Shown piece by piece: positions 8,580-17,358 of a DNA stretch of 64,000 nucleotides (the stretch's first letter is position 1; the number at the start of each line of letters is the position of its first letter). Source of the stretch: Exiguobacterium sp. s146 (lineage in GTDB: Bacteria; Bacillota; Bacilli; Exiguobacteriales; Exiguobacteriaceae); NCBI RefSeq assembly GCF_018618415.1, contig NZ_JACSMA010000002.1:434001-498000 (forward strand), given 5' to 3'. Made by a program: the position numbers and the translations under genes. The notes beneath the pieces are model-generated. The model did no database searches, had not been told where the DNA came from, and saw nothing but the letters and a program-made list of their open reading frames with translations.

Positions 8580-10112
8580 TCATTTTTCATAAACTTTAGA
8601 AAATGTTAGGACGTACGAAGGACCGATGACCGGAAAACCGATTTCCGCATATTTGGAATCGACCGTGTAAGATCTTCCAGCTTGGTAGATTGGGATAACG
8701 ACAGCTTCTTCTAACAATCGTTTTTCGGCTTGTCGATACGTCTCGTTTCGCTCGTCCAGCGCCTCGGTCGTTCTCGCTTGTTCCATCAAACGATCGAACG
8801 ATTTGTCGGCAAATCCGCTCGAATTCAAATAATTATCTGTCTCGAATTGGGTCAAATAGGCACTGAATGCCGGATAGTCCGGCTGCCAACCGGAAAGAGA
8901 TAGCGCGTATTCACCTGCGACTTCTTTCCTAACTTTGTCCCCGAGCGGGAGTTCGACGACGTTCACTTGAAGACCCGGAAGTTTTTCAAGCTCTGTTTCA
9001 ATCGTTTGGGCGATTTGTCGTGCCTCGTCATCGACAAAGCTGAGCAACTCGATTTCAATCTCGTCTTCCTCGAGCCGCTCGAGCACGTCTGCGAACAACG
9101 TGGCCGCTTCCCCGTCGAGTGAAGGATCGAGTTCCGCGTCATCGGTGACGAGCAATCGTTCGGTCGTCACTTCGGCCCGGGCGAGCGAATCTTCCAGGGC
9201 TTCCCGATTCAAAGCAAGGGCGAGCGAGCGCCGGAAATCAGCATCATCGAACGGATACTCGTCGACATTCGGTTTCAAATAGAAGACGCCGCTTCGCGGG
9301 ACGTCAACGAGTTCCCCTTCGAGCGACTCGATGGTCGCCTCGTCCGTGCCGTACGGAATCGGATGGATGCCATCAGGTTCTGAATCCAGTCCTTCATCCG
9401 CCAGAATCATAATTTCTTCAAGCGTGATACGATCGGCGTCGTAATACGCCTCGTTTTTCTTCAACGTGACCTGGGCCGCATCCAGCGATTCGATTTGAAA
9501 CGGTCCGTTCGCATCAAGCTCTTGCCATTCCCCAATCATCGTCTGGGGTAAAAAGGCCGGCATCGCTAAAATTTGCTCGAACCCTTCTAGCGGTCGTTCG
9601 AGTGTCAACTCGAGCGTCTGCGCATCGACGGCCTTTACACCGAGCGTCTCTGGTTCTTTCGTCCCGAGACTGATGGCTTTTCCGTTCAACACATCCTCAA
9701 GTAGAAAACTGAACGGAGAATTCGTGTCGTCGTCGGCGAGCATGCGGAAATGCTCGACGAACGTCTCGGCCGTGACCGGATTCCCGTTCACGGTTTGACT
9801 TTCTTTCAACGTGAAGGTGTATGTCGCCCCGTCTTGCGACCGCGTCATCGTCTCGACGAGCCCCGGTTCGATCTCGCCGTCCGCACCGAAACGATACAAT
9901 CCTTCATAAATATGTGATAACACGGTTTGTGAACTTGGGTCGATGGCGAGCAGCGTGTTCGGTTGCTCCGGTAACATCTCCCCATGAATCGTCACGATTT
10001 GTTCTTCAGGTGGTACTAATTCTCGTGCCTGCTCTCGTTGTCCGTACCATATAACGAAAAAAAGGATAAGGACTGAACCCAACAAGGCGGCACCGATGAA
10101 AAATCGTTTCAT
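8580..10112 (-). CDS. OppA-family solute-binding protein with N-terminal membrane anchor and no lipobox
   Basis: A 510-residue SBP_bac_5 family protein related to OppA. The N-terminus MKRFFIGAALLGSVLILFFVIWYGQ is hydrophobic but contains no cysteine, so it cannot be a standard lipoprotein; it is either tethered by this helix or cleaved and released. The core retains YEGLYRFGADGE, YTFTLKESQTVNGNPVTAETF and LSLSGWQPDYPAF, but several family positions differ from the two lipoprotein copies, for example GWGPDYQDP is replaced by GWQPDYPAF. A clear AGGAG precedes the ATG at 10112. It lies between the second oppA copy and fabF and seems to be a diverged paralogue. Ligand and partner are unknown. Confidence 0.85.
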   Translation of the reverse strand: MKRFFIGAALLGSVLILFFVIWYGQREQARELVPPEEQIVTIHGEMLPEQPNTLLAIDPSSQTVLSHIYEGLYRFGADGEIEPGLVETMTRSQDGATYTFTLKESQTVNGNPVTAETFVEHFRMLADDDTNSPFSFLLEDVLNGKAISLGTKEPETLGVKAVDAQTLELTLERPLEGFEQILAMPAFLPQTMIGEWQELDANGPFQIESLDAAQVTLKKNEAYYDADRITLEEIMILADEGLDSEPDGIHPIPYGTDEATIESLEGELVDVPRSGVFYLKPNVDEYPFDDADFRRSLALALNREALEDSLARAEVTTERLLVTDDAELDPSLDGEAATLFADVLERLEEDEIEIELLSFVDDEARQIAQTIETELEKLPGLQVNVVELPLGDKVRKEVAGEYALSLSGWQPDYPAFSAYLTQFETDNYLNSSGFADKSFDRLMEQARTTEALDERNETYRQAEKRLLEEAVVIPIYQAGRSYTVDSKYAEIGFPVIGPSYVLTFSKVYEK

Positions 10113-10178
10113 CTGGCATTCTCCTCTCTGTTAGCTCAACCCTTATACCCTACCCGTTTTTGCCACTTTTTTCTACTA

Positions 10179-11411
10179 TTAGTCGTTGACTTTCGCGAAC
10201 GCGAGCGTCGCGTTATGGCCTCCGAAGCCAAGTGAGTTGCTGAGTGCGTACTGGATATCAAGTTCCCGATTTCCTTCACGGACATAATCTAAATCACAAT
10301 CGTCTGCCGGTGTCTCGCAGTTGATCGTCGGGTGAATCCGTCCTTCATGAATCGATAGCGCCGTGATGACGGCCTCGACTCCGCCGGCGGCACCGAGCAA
10401 GTGCCCGATCATCGATTTTGATGAGTTGACGGCCAAGTTGTGGGCGTGGTCACCGAAGACGTTGTGGATGGCTTTCGTCTCCAACATATCGTTGAGCGGT
10501 GTGCTCGTCCCGTGAGCGTTAATGTATTGCACGTCTTCTGGACGAATCCCCGCGTCCCGAAGTGCCTCATTCATCGCTTTCGATCCGCCTTCCGCTTCCG
10601 GTGATGGTGCCGTGATGTGGTAGGCGTCCGAACTCATGCCGTACCCGACGACTTCCGCATACATTTTGGCGCCACGCACTTTCGCATGCTCGTATTCCTC
10701 GAGAACGAGCACGCCCGCGCCTTCACCCATGATGAACCCGTCACGGTTCGCGTCGAACGGACGGCATGCCGTGTTCGGGTCCGGATTCGTCGATAGCGCT
10801 TTGTTGGCACAGAATCCTGAGAACGAGAGCGGTGTGATCGGCGCCTCGGCTCCGCCTGCGAACATCGCAAGCGCATCGCCACGTTGAATGACTTTGAACG
10901 CTTCCCCGATTGAGTTCGTCCCAGAGGCACAAGCTGTGACCGAACAGTTGCTTGGTCCTTTCGCCCCAAGGTAAATCGAGACTTGACCGCTCGCCATGTT
11001 CGGAATCATCATCGGGATGAAGAATGGGCTGATGCGGCGTGGTCCGCGCTCATGCAAGATGCTCGCTTGTTTGTCGATCGTCTCGACACCACCGATTCCG
11101 CTTCCGATCCAAATCCCGACTTCGTCCGCGATTGCTTTCACATCTAGACCGCTATCCCGATGCGCAGCGTCAGCGGCTAAAATCGAGTATTGGATGAACG
11201 AATCCATCTTGCGCGCTTCTTTCGGCTCGACCAAGTGATCGATGTTCCATTCTTTGACTTCAGCCCCGACTTTCGCCGGATATTGGCTGATATCAATCTT
11301 CGTTAACGTATCGACTGCATTGTCCCCGTTCAACAGTCGTTCCCACATTGCCGTAACGTCGTTCCCGAGTGGGGAAACGACTCCTAATCCTGTGATGACT
11401 ACTCGTTTCAT
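10179..11411 (-). CDS. fabF: 3-oxoacyl-[acyl-carrier-protein] synthase II
   Basis: Condensing enzyme of type II fatty acid elongation, adding malonyl-ACP to acyl-ACP in the cytoplasm. The 410 residues start [16 protein letters not shown], typical of FabF. The catalytic triad is visible: Cys161 in [13 protein letters not shown], His300 in NAHGTSTP and His337 in [13 protein letters not shown]. The ATG at 11411 overlaps the end of fabH by four bases (ATGA), so the two are co-transcribed and probably translationally coupled. FapR control at the fabH promoter would cover both. The 66 nt after its stop hold no convincing terminator. Confidence 0.98.
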   Translation of the reverse strand: MKRVVITGLGVVSPLGNDVTAMWERLLNGDNAVDTLTKIDISQYPAKVGAEVKEWNIDHLVEPKEARKMDSFIQYSILAADAAHRDSGLDVKAIADEVGIWIGSGIGGVETIDKQASILHERGPRRISPFFIPMMIPNMASGQVSIYLGAKGPSNCSVTACASGTNSIGEAFKVIQRGDALAMFAGGAEAPITPLSFSGFCANKALSTNPDPNTACRPFDANRDGFIMGEGAGVLVLEEYEHAKVRGAKMYAEVVGYGMSSDAYHITAPSPEAEGGSKAMNEALRDAGIRPEDVQYINAHGTSTPLNDMLETKAIHNVFGDHAHNLAVNSSKSMIGHLLGAAGGVEAVITALSIHEGRIHPTINCETPADDCDLDYVREGNRELDIQYALSNSLGFGGHNATLAFAKVND

Positions 11412-12367
11412 GCGTTAATCTCCTCCGTGATGTTAGCGTTATTCCATGTTAGACAACTCGCTCCCCATGTGAGCCCGGCGCCGAATCCGGCGACGACGAC
11501 CGTCTGACCGTTTGAAATCTTACCGTGCTTGACCGCTTCGGCCAAAGCGAGTGGAATCGAAGCGGCTGACGTGTTCGCATGGTCTTGAATCGTGACGACG
11601 ACTTTTTCTTCGTGAAGCCCTAACCGTTCAATCGCAGCGTCGATGATGCGACGATTGGCTTGGTGCGGTACGAGCACGTCCAGGTCCTCAATCGATTTCC
11701 CGGCTCCTGCTAGTGCTTCTAGTACGATATCCGGCATTTTACGGACGGCGAACTTGAAGACTTCACGTCCGTTCATGACGATTTTACCTTCTTCGTTCTC
11801 ATATAAGAACTTTCCGCCGGTCCCGTCGCTGCCGAGTACGATCGAGTCGATGGCGGCCACCTCGTCTTCACCGAGGACGACGGCACCTGCCCCGTCACCG
11901 AACAAGACGGCGGTCGAACGATCGTCCCAGTCGATGAGGTTGCCCATCTTCTCGGCTCCGATGACGAGCGTCCGTTTCAGGCCTTTCGCCTGCATCATGC
12001 TCTTCGCCGTATCCATCGCGAAGATGAAGCCGCTACAGGCGGCACTGACGTCGAACGCGACCGCTCGCTTCGCTCCGAGGTTGGCCTGTACGAGACACGC
12101 TGTCGCCGGGAACGATGGCGCCGTGGCCGTCGCGCAAATAATTGCATCGATGTCTTCAATCGAGACGCCGGCACTTTGAAGCGCCCGCTCGGCAGCCTGT
12201 GTGGCCATGTCGGCGACACTCAAATCGGCGTCGGCCAAATGGCGCGCCTCGATCCCGGTCCGGGTCCGAATCCATTCGTCGCTCGTATCCATTCGTTTTT
12301 CCAAATCGATGTTCGTGATCCGGTTATCCGGAAGGAACGAACCGATCCCAATGATTCCAATGTTCAT
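11408..12367 (-). CDS. fabH: 3-oxoacyl-[acyl-carrier-protein] synthase III
   Basis: Starts fatty acid synthesis by condensing a short acyl-CoA with malonyl-ACP; in Bacillales it prefers branched starters. The 319-residue protein has Cys111 in SAACSGF, His235 in PHQANRR and Asn265 in DHANTSAAS, the expected Cys-His-Asn triad. The ATG at 12367 follows an AGGGG site. It is first in the fabH-fabF operon, whose promoter overlaps a near-perfect FapR operator, so expression should rise when malonyl-CoA accumulates. Confidence 0.98.
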   Translation of the reverse strand: MNIGIIGIGSFLPDNRITNIDLEKRMDTSDEWIRTRTGIEARHLADADLSVADMATQAAERALQSAGVSIEDIDAIICATATAPSFPATACLVQANLGAKRAVAFDVSAACSGFIFAMDTAKSMMQAKGLKRTLVIGAEKMGNLIDWDDRSTAVLFGDGAGAVVLGEDEVAAIDSIVLGSDGTGGKFLYENEEGKIVMNGREVFKFAVRKMPDIVLEALAGAGKSIEDLDVLVPHQANRRIIDAAIERLGLHEEKVVVTIQDHANTSAASIPLALAEAVKHGKISNGQTVVVAGFGAGLTWGASCLTWNNANITEEINA

Positions 12368-12384
12368 AGTGATGACCCCTATTC

Positions 12385-12401
12385 TTAGTATCTGGTACTA
12401 A
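12385..12401 (-). promoter_or_regulatory. FapR operator of fabHF
   Basis: TTAGTATCTGGTACTAA is a 17-bp interrupted palindrome differing at only one position from the FapR consensus TTAGTACCWGRTACTAA. It covers the predicted start point and touches the -10 element of the fabHF promoter. FapR binding and malonyl-CoA release are established in Bacillus; here they are inferred from the site. Confidence 0.9.
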
Positions 12402-12428
12402 TATAAGGGAATAAAAAAGGGATGTCAA
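12400..12428 (-). promoter_or_regulatory. Sigma-A promoter of fabHF
   Basis: Minus-strand TTGACA (12423-12428) and TATATT (12400-12405) are separated by exactly 17 nt. The -35 element lies inside the terminator hairpin of mtnN. Confidence 0.85.
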
Positions 12429-12436
12429 CGCATCCC
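12412..12436 (-). terminator. Intrinsic terminator of mtnN
   Basis: GGGATG and CATCCC arms with a 6-nt loop are followed by TTTTTT on the minus strand, just after the mtnN stop. The loop and one arm contain the fabHF -35 hexamer. Confidence 0.82.
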
Positions 12437-12442
12437 TCTCGA

Positions 12443-13147
12443 TTATTCGCTTTGACCGAGTCGTTTCGTGACCGCCATGACCATTTTTGCCGAGTTGATC
12501 GATGCCGTTTCTAAAAATTCATCGAACGACAAGTTCGCTTCCTCGTCGGCGCTGTCCGAAATCGAACGGGTCACGACGAACGGAATCCCGAACTGGTAGC
12601 ACGTCTGTGCGATTGGAGCGGCTTCCATCTCGACAGCCGCGACACCTTCGAAATGACCGAGGATGTCAGCGACACGTTTCGAGTCGTTGATGAACGAGTC
12701 CCCTGTCACGATGAGGCCCGTATGGACGTTCACATCATGGAGGCTCTCAATCACTTTTTTACAGACATCCATCAAATGAGCGTCAGCCGTGTACGCTGCC
12801 GGCATGCCTGGCACTTGGCCGTACTCGTAGCCGAACGCAGTCACATCGACATCGTGATGACGGACTTCGGTCGAGACGACGACGTCGCCGACTTTCATGC
12901 CTTTTTTAAAGCCGCCCGCCGAACCGGTATTGATGACGACGTCCGGTTTGAACTTATCGATGAGAAGCGTCGTACCGATGGCCGCGTTCACTTTCCCGAT
13001 GCCTGACTTCAAAATGACGACTTCGACATTGCCGAGGTACCCTTCATAGAAGTGGTAGTTGGCGATCTCCGTGTCCGTTCGTTCTGTCAATTCGTTGCGG
13101 AGCAAGTTCACTTCTTCTTCCATCGCTCCAATGATTCCGATTTTCAT
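12443..13147 (-). CDS. mtnN: 5'-methylthioadenosine/S-adenosylhomocysteine nucleosidase
   Basis: Cytoplasmic enzyme that cleaves adenine from methylthioadenosine and S-adenosylhomocysteine, feeding methionine salvage and the activated methyl cycle. The 234 residues start [12 protein letters not shown], with Glu12, Glu175 in EMEAAPIA and Asp198 in [11 protein letters not shown] matching the catalytic residues of the family. The nucleoside loop TGSAGG is at 74-79. The ATG at 13147 is preceded by GAGGAGG 8 nt upstream; an open frame continues upstream but has no family similarity. Greater distance and a hairpin separate it from greA, but there is no clear own promoter. Confidence 0.97.
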   Translation of the reverse strand: MKIGIIGAMEEEVNLLRNELTERTDTEIANYHFYEGYLGNVEVVILKSGIGKVNAAIGTTLLIDKFKPDVVINTGSAGGFKKGMKVGDVVVSTEVRHHDVDVTAFGYEYGQVPGMPAAYTADAHLMDVCKKVIESLHDVNVHTGLIVTGDSFINDSKRVADILGHFEGVAAVEMEAAPIAQTCYQFGIPFVVTRSISDSADEEANLSFDEFLETASINSAKMVMAVTKRLGQSE

Positions 13148-13162
13148 TATAATTGCCTCCTC

Positions 13163-13196
13163 AGAAAGAGAGCGACATCCATGCGGAAGTCGCTCG
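13163..13196 (-). terminator. Hairpin between greA and mtnN
   Basis: GAGCGAC and GTCGCTC arms, extended by TCC/GGA, follow the greA stop codon on the minus strand. The T tract (TCTTTCT) is interrupted, so partial read-through into mtnN is likely. Confidence 0.6.
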
Positions 13197-13202
13197 TTTG
13201 TG

Positions 13203-13676
13203 TTACTTGATTTCTTTGATTTCGACGACCATGTCGCCACCTGGCGTTTGGACGTTGACGACGTCTCCGACCGTACGGCCGAGGAGCGCTTTCGCAATCG
13301 GTGATTCGTTCGAGATTTTCCCTGTAAACGGGTCAGCCTCAGCGCCACCAACAATTGTATACGTCTCGTTCTCGTTATCTTCTTGAATGAAGAATGTCAC
13401 GGTCTTTCCGATCGCGACCATCGAGTTGTCAGCCCCATCATCTTTGATGATGACTGCGTTACGAAGCATCTCTTCGAGTTGAGCGATACGTCCTTCGACC
13501 ATAGCCTGCTCTTCTTTCGCTGCATCATATTCTGCGTTCTCAGACAAGTCTCCGAAATCGCGGGCAATCTTAATATTCTCAACGACTTCTTTACGGCGCA
13601 CCGTCTTCAGTTCGTTCAATTCATTTTCGATTTTCGCTTTTCCGTCTAACGTCATGTAATGTTGTTTTTCAGCCAT
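13203..13676 (-). CDS. greA: Transcription elongation factor GreA
   Basis: Secondary-channel factor that stimulates transcript cleavage by backtracked RNA polymerase. The 157-residue protein has the N-terminal coiled-coil hairpin (about residues 10-75, including [19 protein letters not shown] with the acidic tip) and the FKBP-like C-terminal domain with [17 protein letters not shown] chose the ATG at 13676, preceded by AAGGAG at 8 nt; a GTG 9 nt earlier lies within the ribosome site. It sits downstream of udk as in Bacillus. Confidence 0.97.
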   Translation of the reverse strand: MAEKQHYMTLDGKAKIENELNELKTVRRKEVVENIKIARDFGDLSENAEYDAAKEEQAMVEGRIAQLEEMLRNAVIIKDDGADNSMVAIGKTVTFFIQEDNENETYTIVGGAEADPFTGKISNESPIAKALLGRTVGDVVNVQTPGGDMVVEIKEIK

Positions 13677-13743
13677 TTCTGTCACTCCTTCATTGTCTCC
13701 TAGTATATTACAGCTAGGTAAAATTGAAAACGATTTATTTCCC

Positions 13744-14379
13744 TTACGCGCGGTTGCGTTCTGTCAGCACCCAGCGAATCTTCGTCACGAGCAAATCGAT
13801 TGCGACAAAGTTTTCTCCGCCTTCAGGCACGATGATATCTGCGTAGCGTTTCGTCGGCTCACAGAATTGAAGATGCATCGGCCGGACGACGTTCGTATAC
13901 TGGGCGACGACCGAGTCGATTGACCGGCCTCGCTCGTTCAAATCACGTTGCATCCGGCGCAAGATGCGGACGTCTGCATCCGTGTCAACGAACACTTTAA
14001 TGTCCATCAAGTCACGCAGACGGTCGTCCTCGAGCGCCAAAATGCCTTCGACGATGACGACATCGACCGGTTCAATCAAAATCGTCTTGTCCGAGCGCGT
14101 GTGTGCCGCATAGTCATATACCGGCTTCTCGATTGCCTTATGGTCTTGCAACTGCTTGATATGCTCAATCAAAAGATCGTTATCGAAAGCGAACGGATGA
14201 TCATAGTTCGTCTTATACCGTTCTTCCATCGTCATCTCTGACTGGTCTTTATAATACGCGTCTTGCTCGATCATGACGACCGATTGTCCTTTGAACGCAT
14301 CCACGAGCGCGCGGGCTACGGTTGTCTTACCTGATCCGGTCCCCCCGGCCACGCCGATAATGACGGGTTTATGTTGCAT
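13744..14379 (-). CDS. udk: Uridine kinase
   Basis: Phosphorylates uridine and cytidine to UMP and CMP in pyrimidine salvage. The 211-residue protein has the P-loop GGTGSGKTT (residues 12-20), then the substrate-binding [12 protein letters not shown] segment and the lid with [13 protein letters not shown]. The ATG at 14379 is used; a TTG directly before it has slightly better spacing to the AGGAGG and cannot be ruled out. In Bacillus udk follows trmR with two peptidase U32 genes between; here trmR ends only 16 nt upstream. Confidence 0.96.
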   Translation of the reverse strand: MQHKPVIIGVAGGTGSGKTTVARALVDAFKGQSVVMIEQDAYYKDQSEMTMEERYKTNYDHPFAFDNDLLIEHIKQLQDHKAIEKPVYDYAAHTRSDKTILIEPVDVVIVEGILALEDDRLRDLMDIKVFVDTDADVRILRRMQRDLNERGRSIDSVVAQYTNVVRPMHLQFCEPTKRYADIIVPEGGENFVAIDLLVTKIRWVLTERNRA

Positions 14380-14395
14380 CAAAGTTAAATCCTCC

Positions 14396-15037
14396 TCATC
14401 GTAATTTACGACTGATTGCTAGGCCATCACCAAGGGGCAAAATTGCAGTGTGATAATCGGTCCGTGCCATCAATTGCTCAGTAAACTCTTTTACGAGACG
14501 AACGAGCCGGCGGCGGCGGCGGTCAAGCACTGACATGTCGTCTAGCAGGACGTCCCCTCGTAAAAATAAATTATCGCTGTAAATCGTACCACCAATTGGT
14601 ACTAAAGCGCCATACCCATCAAAGAATTTTTGATACTGACCTTTGGCCGCATCGATAAAGACCGCATCGAATTCTCCTTCAATCGTCCCAATCAACTCGA
14701 CCGCGTCACCGTGGATGACGGTGATGCGATCCGACACGTCCGAACGTCCGATAAAGCCGAGCGCTTCTTCGTGACGTCGTGCGTTCCGCTCAATCGTGAC
14801 GATTTCCGCGTCCGGCAACAGCTCGGCCATGCGAATCGCACTGTAGCCGATGGCCGTCCCGACTTCGAGGATGCGGGTCGGACGTTGCAACGCGAGAAGC
14901 GACAGCAGCACTTCTGAACCGGTCAAGTCCATGATTGGCACGTGGTGTTCTTTCGCGAACGCCTCCATCTCCGCCAACAGCGGAGACCGCGGCGTGACCA
15001 AGTTCTCCACGTAACCTTCATAGGATGAATGTTCCAC
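14396..15037 (-). CDS. trmR: tRNA 5-hydroxyuridine methyltransferase (YrrM/TrmR family O-methyltransferase)
   Basis: A SAM-dependent O-methyltransferase of the YrrM type. In B. subtilis this family converts 5-hydroxyuridine to 5-methoxyuridine at tRNA position 34. The 213-residue protein has the SAM motif [10 protein letters not shown] near residues 57-66, an acidic ribose-binding residue in VTIERNARR, and [16 protein letters not shown] with the metal-binding aspartate. The GTG at 15037 is favoured because AGAGGTG lies 6 nt upstream; a GTG 9 nt earlier overlaps that site. It precedes udk directly, lacking the trhP1/trhP2 genes found between them in Bacillus. The precise substrate is inferred from synteny. 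Confidence 0.85.
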   Translation of the reverse strand: MEHSSYEGYVENLVTPRSPLLAEMEAFAKEHHVPIMDLTGSEVLLSLLALQRPTRILEVGTAIGYSAIRMAELLPDAEIVTIERNARRHEEALGFIGRSDVSDRITVIHGDAVELIGTIEGEFDAVFIDAAKGQYQKFFDGYGALVPIGGTIYSDNLFLRGDVLLDDMSVLDRRRRRLVRLVKEFTEQLMARTDYHTAILPLGDGLAISRKLR

Positions 15038-15069
15038 GTCGTACACCTCTTACTCTCTATTCATTCAAA

Positions 15070-15095
15070 CGACCGGAAGCCAAGGCTTCCGGTCG
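15070..15095 (-). terminator. Hairpin after mltG
   Basis: GACCGGAAGCC and GGCTTCCGGTC form a perfect stem just after the mltG stop codon. Only CGTTTG follows on the minus strand, so it may be an attenuator or an RNA-stabilising hairpin more than a full terminator. Confidence 0.55.
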
Positions 15096-15103
15096 CATAT
15101 CCG

Positions 15104-16246
15104 TCAATTGTTGTTTGCTTCTTCGAACGCTTCCCACTCCGGACGGTACTTGTTCACGTTTTGTTGGTGCGCCTCATAATCCACTTCGAACAAGACTTCC
15201 CCGTTCGGGAATCCTTCACGTGGTGGTCGGGCGTAGAAATAAACGTTATCCGTATCGTTCGGGTTGAGGGTGGCGACGAACGCGTCACGACTGACCGAAG
15301 CGATCGGCCCAATCGGGATGCCTTCGTAGCGGTACGTGTTGTAGAGTGAGTCGTTTTGAAGATCGTTGAACGATGTGAAGATTGACGTCTCCCCGGTACC
15401 GTACCAGACGGTCGGGTCGGACTGCAACTTCATGCCATCGGCTAAACGATTTTCAAACACGCCGGCAATCTCTTGCCGGTCCTCTGTCGACACGGCCTCT
15501 TTCTCGACGACCGAGGCGAGCGCGAGCGTCTCATGGAACGTGCGTCCTGAGGCTTCGACTTCACTTTGATACTCGGCATAGAGCTGTTCGGTCGGTTTCA
15601 ACATCTCATCGATGATTTGTGTGAGTGTGACACCTTTGTCGAACTCATACGTGGCCGGGAACAAGTACCCCTCGAGCGGATGATAAATCCCATCGGCGAG
15701 TACTTCGTCGGTCAACATCTCATGCTCATTGACGAGCGAGCGGATATACTCCTCGTCGCTCAGTTTGGCCGAAATCTCTTCTTTCGGGATGTCCGCTTCT
15801 TTCGCGAGACGTGAGATGACCTGGTCAATCGTAAAGCCTTCCGGGATCACCAATTTGATGTCCGGGACGACGATGACTTTCCCGGTCTTCAGCGTGGCAA
15901 TCAACTCGTCAAGCGACTGTGACGGAGACAATGTATACGTCCCCGCTTGGAACGATGATTCATTTTTAAATCGTGTATAAAAACGGAAAATCGTGCTATT
16001 CCTCACGAGCCCATTCTCTTCGAGTAGTTCGCCAATGTACCCTGAACCTGCACCGAGCGGGACCTCGACCTCGACCGACTCGGTCGAAGACGGGTCGACG
16101 GGTTCGAGCGATCGTTTTACGAACGCATACGACACCGCGGCACCTGTGGCGATAACTAGAAGAAAGACAGCAAGGATGATGACCGTAATTCGCCGAACGA
16201 TCCGGTTACGTGCACGCTTCTCATCAAACATCGATGGATGGTTCAT
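15104..16246 (-). CDS. mltG: Endolytic murein transglycosylase MltG
   Basis: Membrane-anchored lytic transglycosylase that cleaves nascent glycan strands, thought to set strand length. The 380-residue protein has a short cytoplasmic tail, one membrane helix at about 20-41, a LysM-like subdomain (GSGYIGELLEENGLVRN) and the YceG catalytic domain. The catalytic glutamate is Glu248 in LASVVEKEA, followed by GVFENRLADGMKLQSDPTVWYG. The ATG at 16246 has AGGGGAG at 8 nt; an ATG two codons earlier is too close to it. The gene occupies the yrrL position of the Bacillus alaS-to-greA cluster. Confidence 0.95.
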   Translation of the reverse strand: MNHPSMFDEKRARNRIVRRITVIILAVFLLVIATGAAVSYAFVKRSLEPVDPSSTESVEVEVPLGAGSGYIGELLEENGLVRNSTIFRFYTRFKNESSFQAGTYTLSPSQSLDELIATLKTGKVIVVPDIKLVIPEGFTIDQVISRLAKEADIPKEEISAKLSDEEYIRSLVNEHEMLTDEVLADGIYHPLEGYLFPATYEFDKGVTLTQIIDEMLKPTEQLYAEYQSEVEASGRTFHETLALASVVEKEAVSTEDRQEIAGVFENRLADGMKLQSDPTVWYGTGETSIFTSFNDLQNDSLYNTYRYEGIPIGPIASVSRDAFVATLNPNDTDNVYFYARPPREGFPNGEVLFEVDYEAHQQNVNKYRPEWEAFEEANNN

Positions 16247-16278
16247 GCGCATTTCTCCCCTGTTCTTCTGTTATGAAG

Positions 16279-16310
16279 ATGGGCGACGAGGGTTTCCCCT
16301 AGTCGCCCGC
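16279..16310 (-). terminator. Hairpin between yrzB and mltG
   Basis: GGGCGAC and GTCGCCC arms with an inner AGGGG-type stem form a stable hairpin between yrzB and mltG. There is no strong T tract on the minus strand, so it may attenuate rather than stop transcription. Confidence 0.5.
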
Positions 16311-16317
16311 CCACGTA

Positions 16318-16617
16318 TTAGTCTAATCCAACTTCGTCATTGACGATATCGAACGCTTCCATGACTTCCTCGAAATCAGCGTCGTCTTCAACGATCTTCA
16401 AGACGAACTCTTCATCTTCAAGTTCTTCGATTTCGAACGCGTATACTTCGATTGTGTCTTCGTCTTCCGTTTCCGGGTTACCGACCGGCTCAAGAACGAC
16501 AAACGTCTTGTTTGTGCGGTCACTCGTCATTCGGAAAATTTCTGCGAATAAATGCTCGTCTCCATTTTCATCTGGAATTCGGTACATTTCTTCTTCGTTA
16601 CGGCTAAGTTCTGCCAT
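16318..16617 (-). CDS. yrzB: DUF1292 family protein (YrzB)
   Basis: A 99-residue, strongly acidic cytoplasmic protein of unknown function. DUF1292 features are visible: DENGDEHLFAEIFRM near the N-terminus, then FVVLEPVGN, and IEVYAFEIEELEDEEFVLKIVEDD. It lies in the conserved ireB-yqgF-yrzB-mltG string, 13 nt after yqgF, with a good GGAGG site before its ATG. Co-conservation with the peptidoglycan enzyme MltG and with YqgF is wide in Firmicutes, but no function has been assigned that I can rely on. Confidence 0.9.
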   Translation of the reverse strand: MAELSRNEEEMYRIPDENGDEHLFAEIFRMTSDRTNKTFVVLEPVGNPETEDEDTIEVYAFEIEELEDEEFVLKIVEDDADFEEVMEAFDIVNDEVGLD

Positions 16618-16630
16618 ACGTAATTCCTCC

Positions 16631-17053
16631 TTATTTGCCTGCGCGATCCAGGTAGTTTTGTAAAATCATGACGGCTGCCATCTTATCGATGACTGCCTTT
16701 CTCTTTTTTCGGCTGACGTCTGCTGAAATCAGCATCCGCTCCGCTTGCATCGTCGTCAAACGCTCGTCGACAAGAACCGTCGGCAAACCGGTCGCCTCGG
16801 TGAGGGCCGCGGCAAACGCCTGTGACGCCTCGCCCCGAGGTCCGATTGTCGCGTTCATGTTCTTCGGAAGACCGACGACGACTTCTTTCACATCGTACTG
16901 CTCAATAATCGGTTGAAGCAGACGGACAGCTTCGTCAAAGTCCGGCTCAGTCCAGTAGACCGTTTCCACACCTTGCGCCGTCCATCCCATGAGATCGCTC
17001 ACGGCGACCCCAATCGTCTTCGAACCGACATCGAGCCCCATGACTCGCTTCAT
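16631..17053 (-). CDS. yqgF: Putative pre-16S rRNA nuclease / Holliday junction resolvase-like YqgF
   Basis: RNase H-fold protein of the RuvX/YqgF family, implicated in pre-16S rRNA 5-prime end maturation and historically called a Holliday junction resolvase. The 140 residues open with [16 protein letters not shown], carrying the first catalytic aspartate. They continue with [18 protein letters not shown] and [14 protein letters not shown], which supply the glutamate, and [13 protein letters not shown], which supplies the last aspartate region. It lies one base after the ireB-like gene and 13 nt before yrzB, within one transcription unit. Confidence 0.94.
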   Translation of the reverse strand: MKRVMGLDVGSKTIGVAVSDLMGWTAQGVETVYWTEPDFDEAVRLLQPIIEQYDVKEVVVGLPKNMNATIGPRGEASQAFAAALTEATGLPTVLVDERLTTMQAERMLISADVSRKKRKAVIDKMAAVMILQNYLDRAGK

Positions 17054-17054
17054 A

Positions 17055-17321
17055 TTAATCCTCTCTACGATCGTTCAAATACGATTTGACCAGCTCTTCG
17101 AGCAGTTCATCTCGTTCGATTTTGCGAATCAAGTTTCGCGCATCGTTATGACGCGGGATGTAGGCAGGGTCACCTGACAACAAGTATCCGACGATTTGAT
17201 TGATCGGTTGGTAGCCTTTCTCCTCGAGTGCTTGATACACCGTGATCAGCGTTTCCCGAGTGTTGGCTCGATTATCATCTTCTGGAAAATTGAATTGCAT
17301 CGTGCGATCCATTTGGCTCAC
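17055..17321 (-). CDS. yrzL: IreB family regulatory protein (DUF965, YrzL)
   Basis: An 88-residue soluble protein of the IreB/DUF965 family. The core [20 protein letters not shown], followed by [22 protein letters not shown], is nearly invariant in the family. In Enterococcus IreB is a phosphorylation target of the Ser/Thr kinase IreK and affects cephalosporin resistance. The GTG at 17321 is the start, with AGAGGTGG 6 nt upstream, and gives an N-terminus [10 protein letters not shown] matching the usual MSSxDKTMxF. It lies between alaS and yqgF as in Bacillus. Confidence 0.94.
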   Translation of the reverse strand: MSQMDRTMQFNFPEDDNRANTRETLITVYQALEEKGYQPINQIVGYLLSGDPAYIPRHNDARNLIRKIERDELLEELVKSYLNDRRED

Positions 17322-17358
17322 AAGAATCCACCTCTTTCCGTTTGCACTTCACATTCTA

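Noticed and set aside
12443-13354. Extension of mtnN upstream to a 303-residue protein
   Set aside because: The extra 69 residues overlap greA in another frame and are serine/arginine-rich shadow; the internal ATG at 13147 has GAGGAGG and the family N-terminus.
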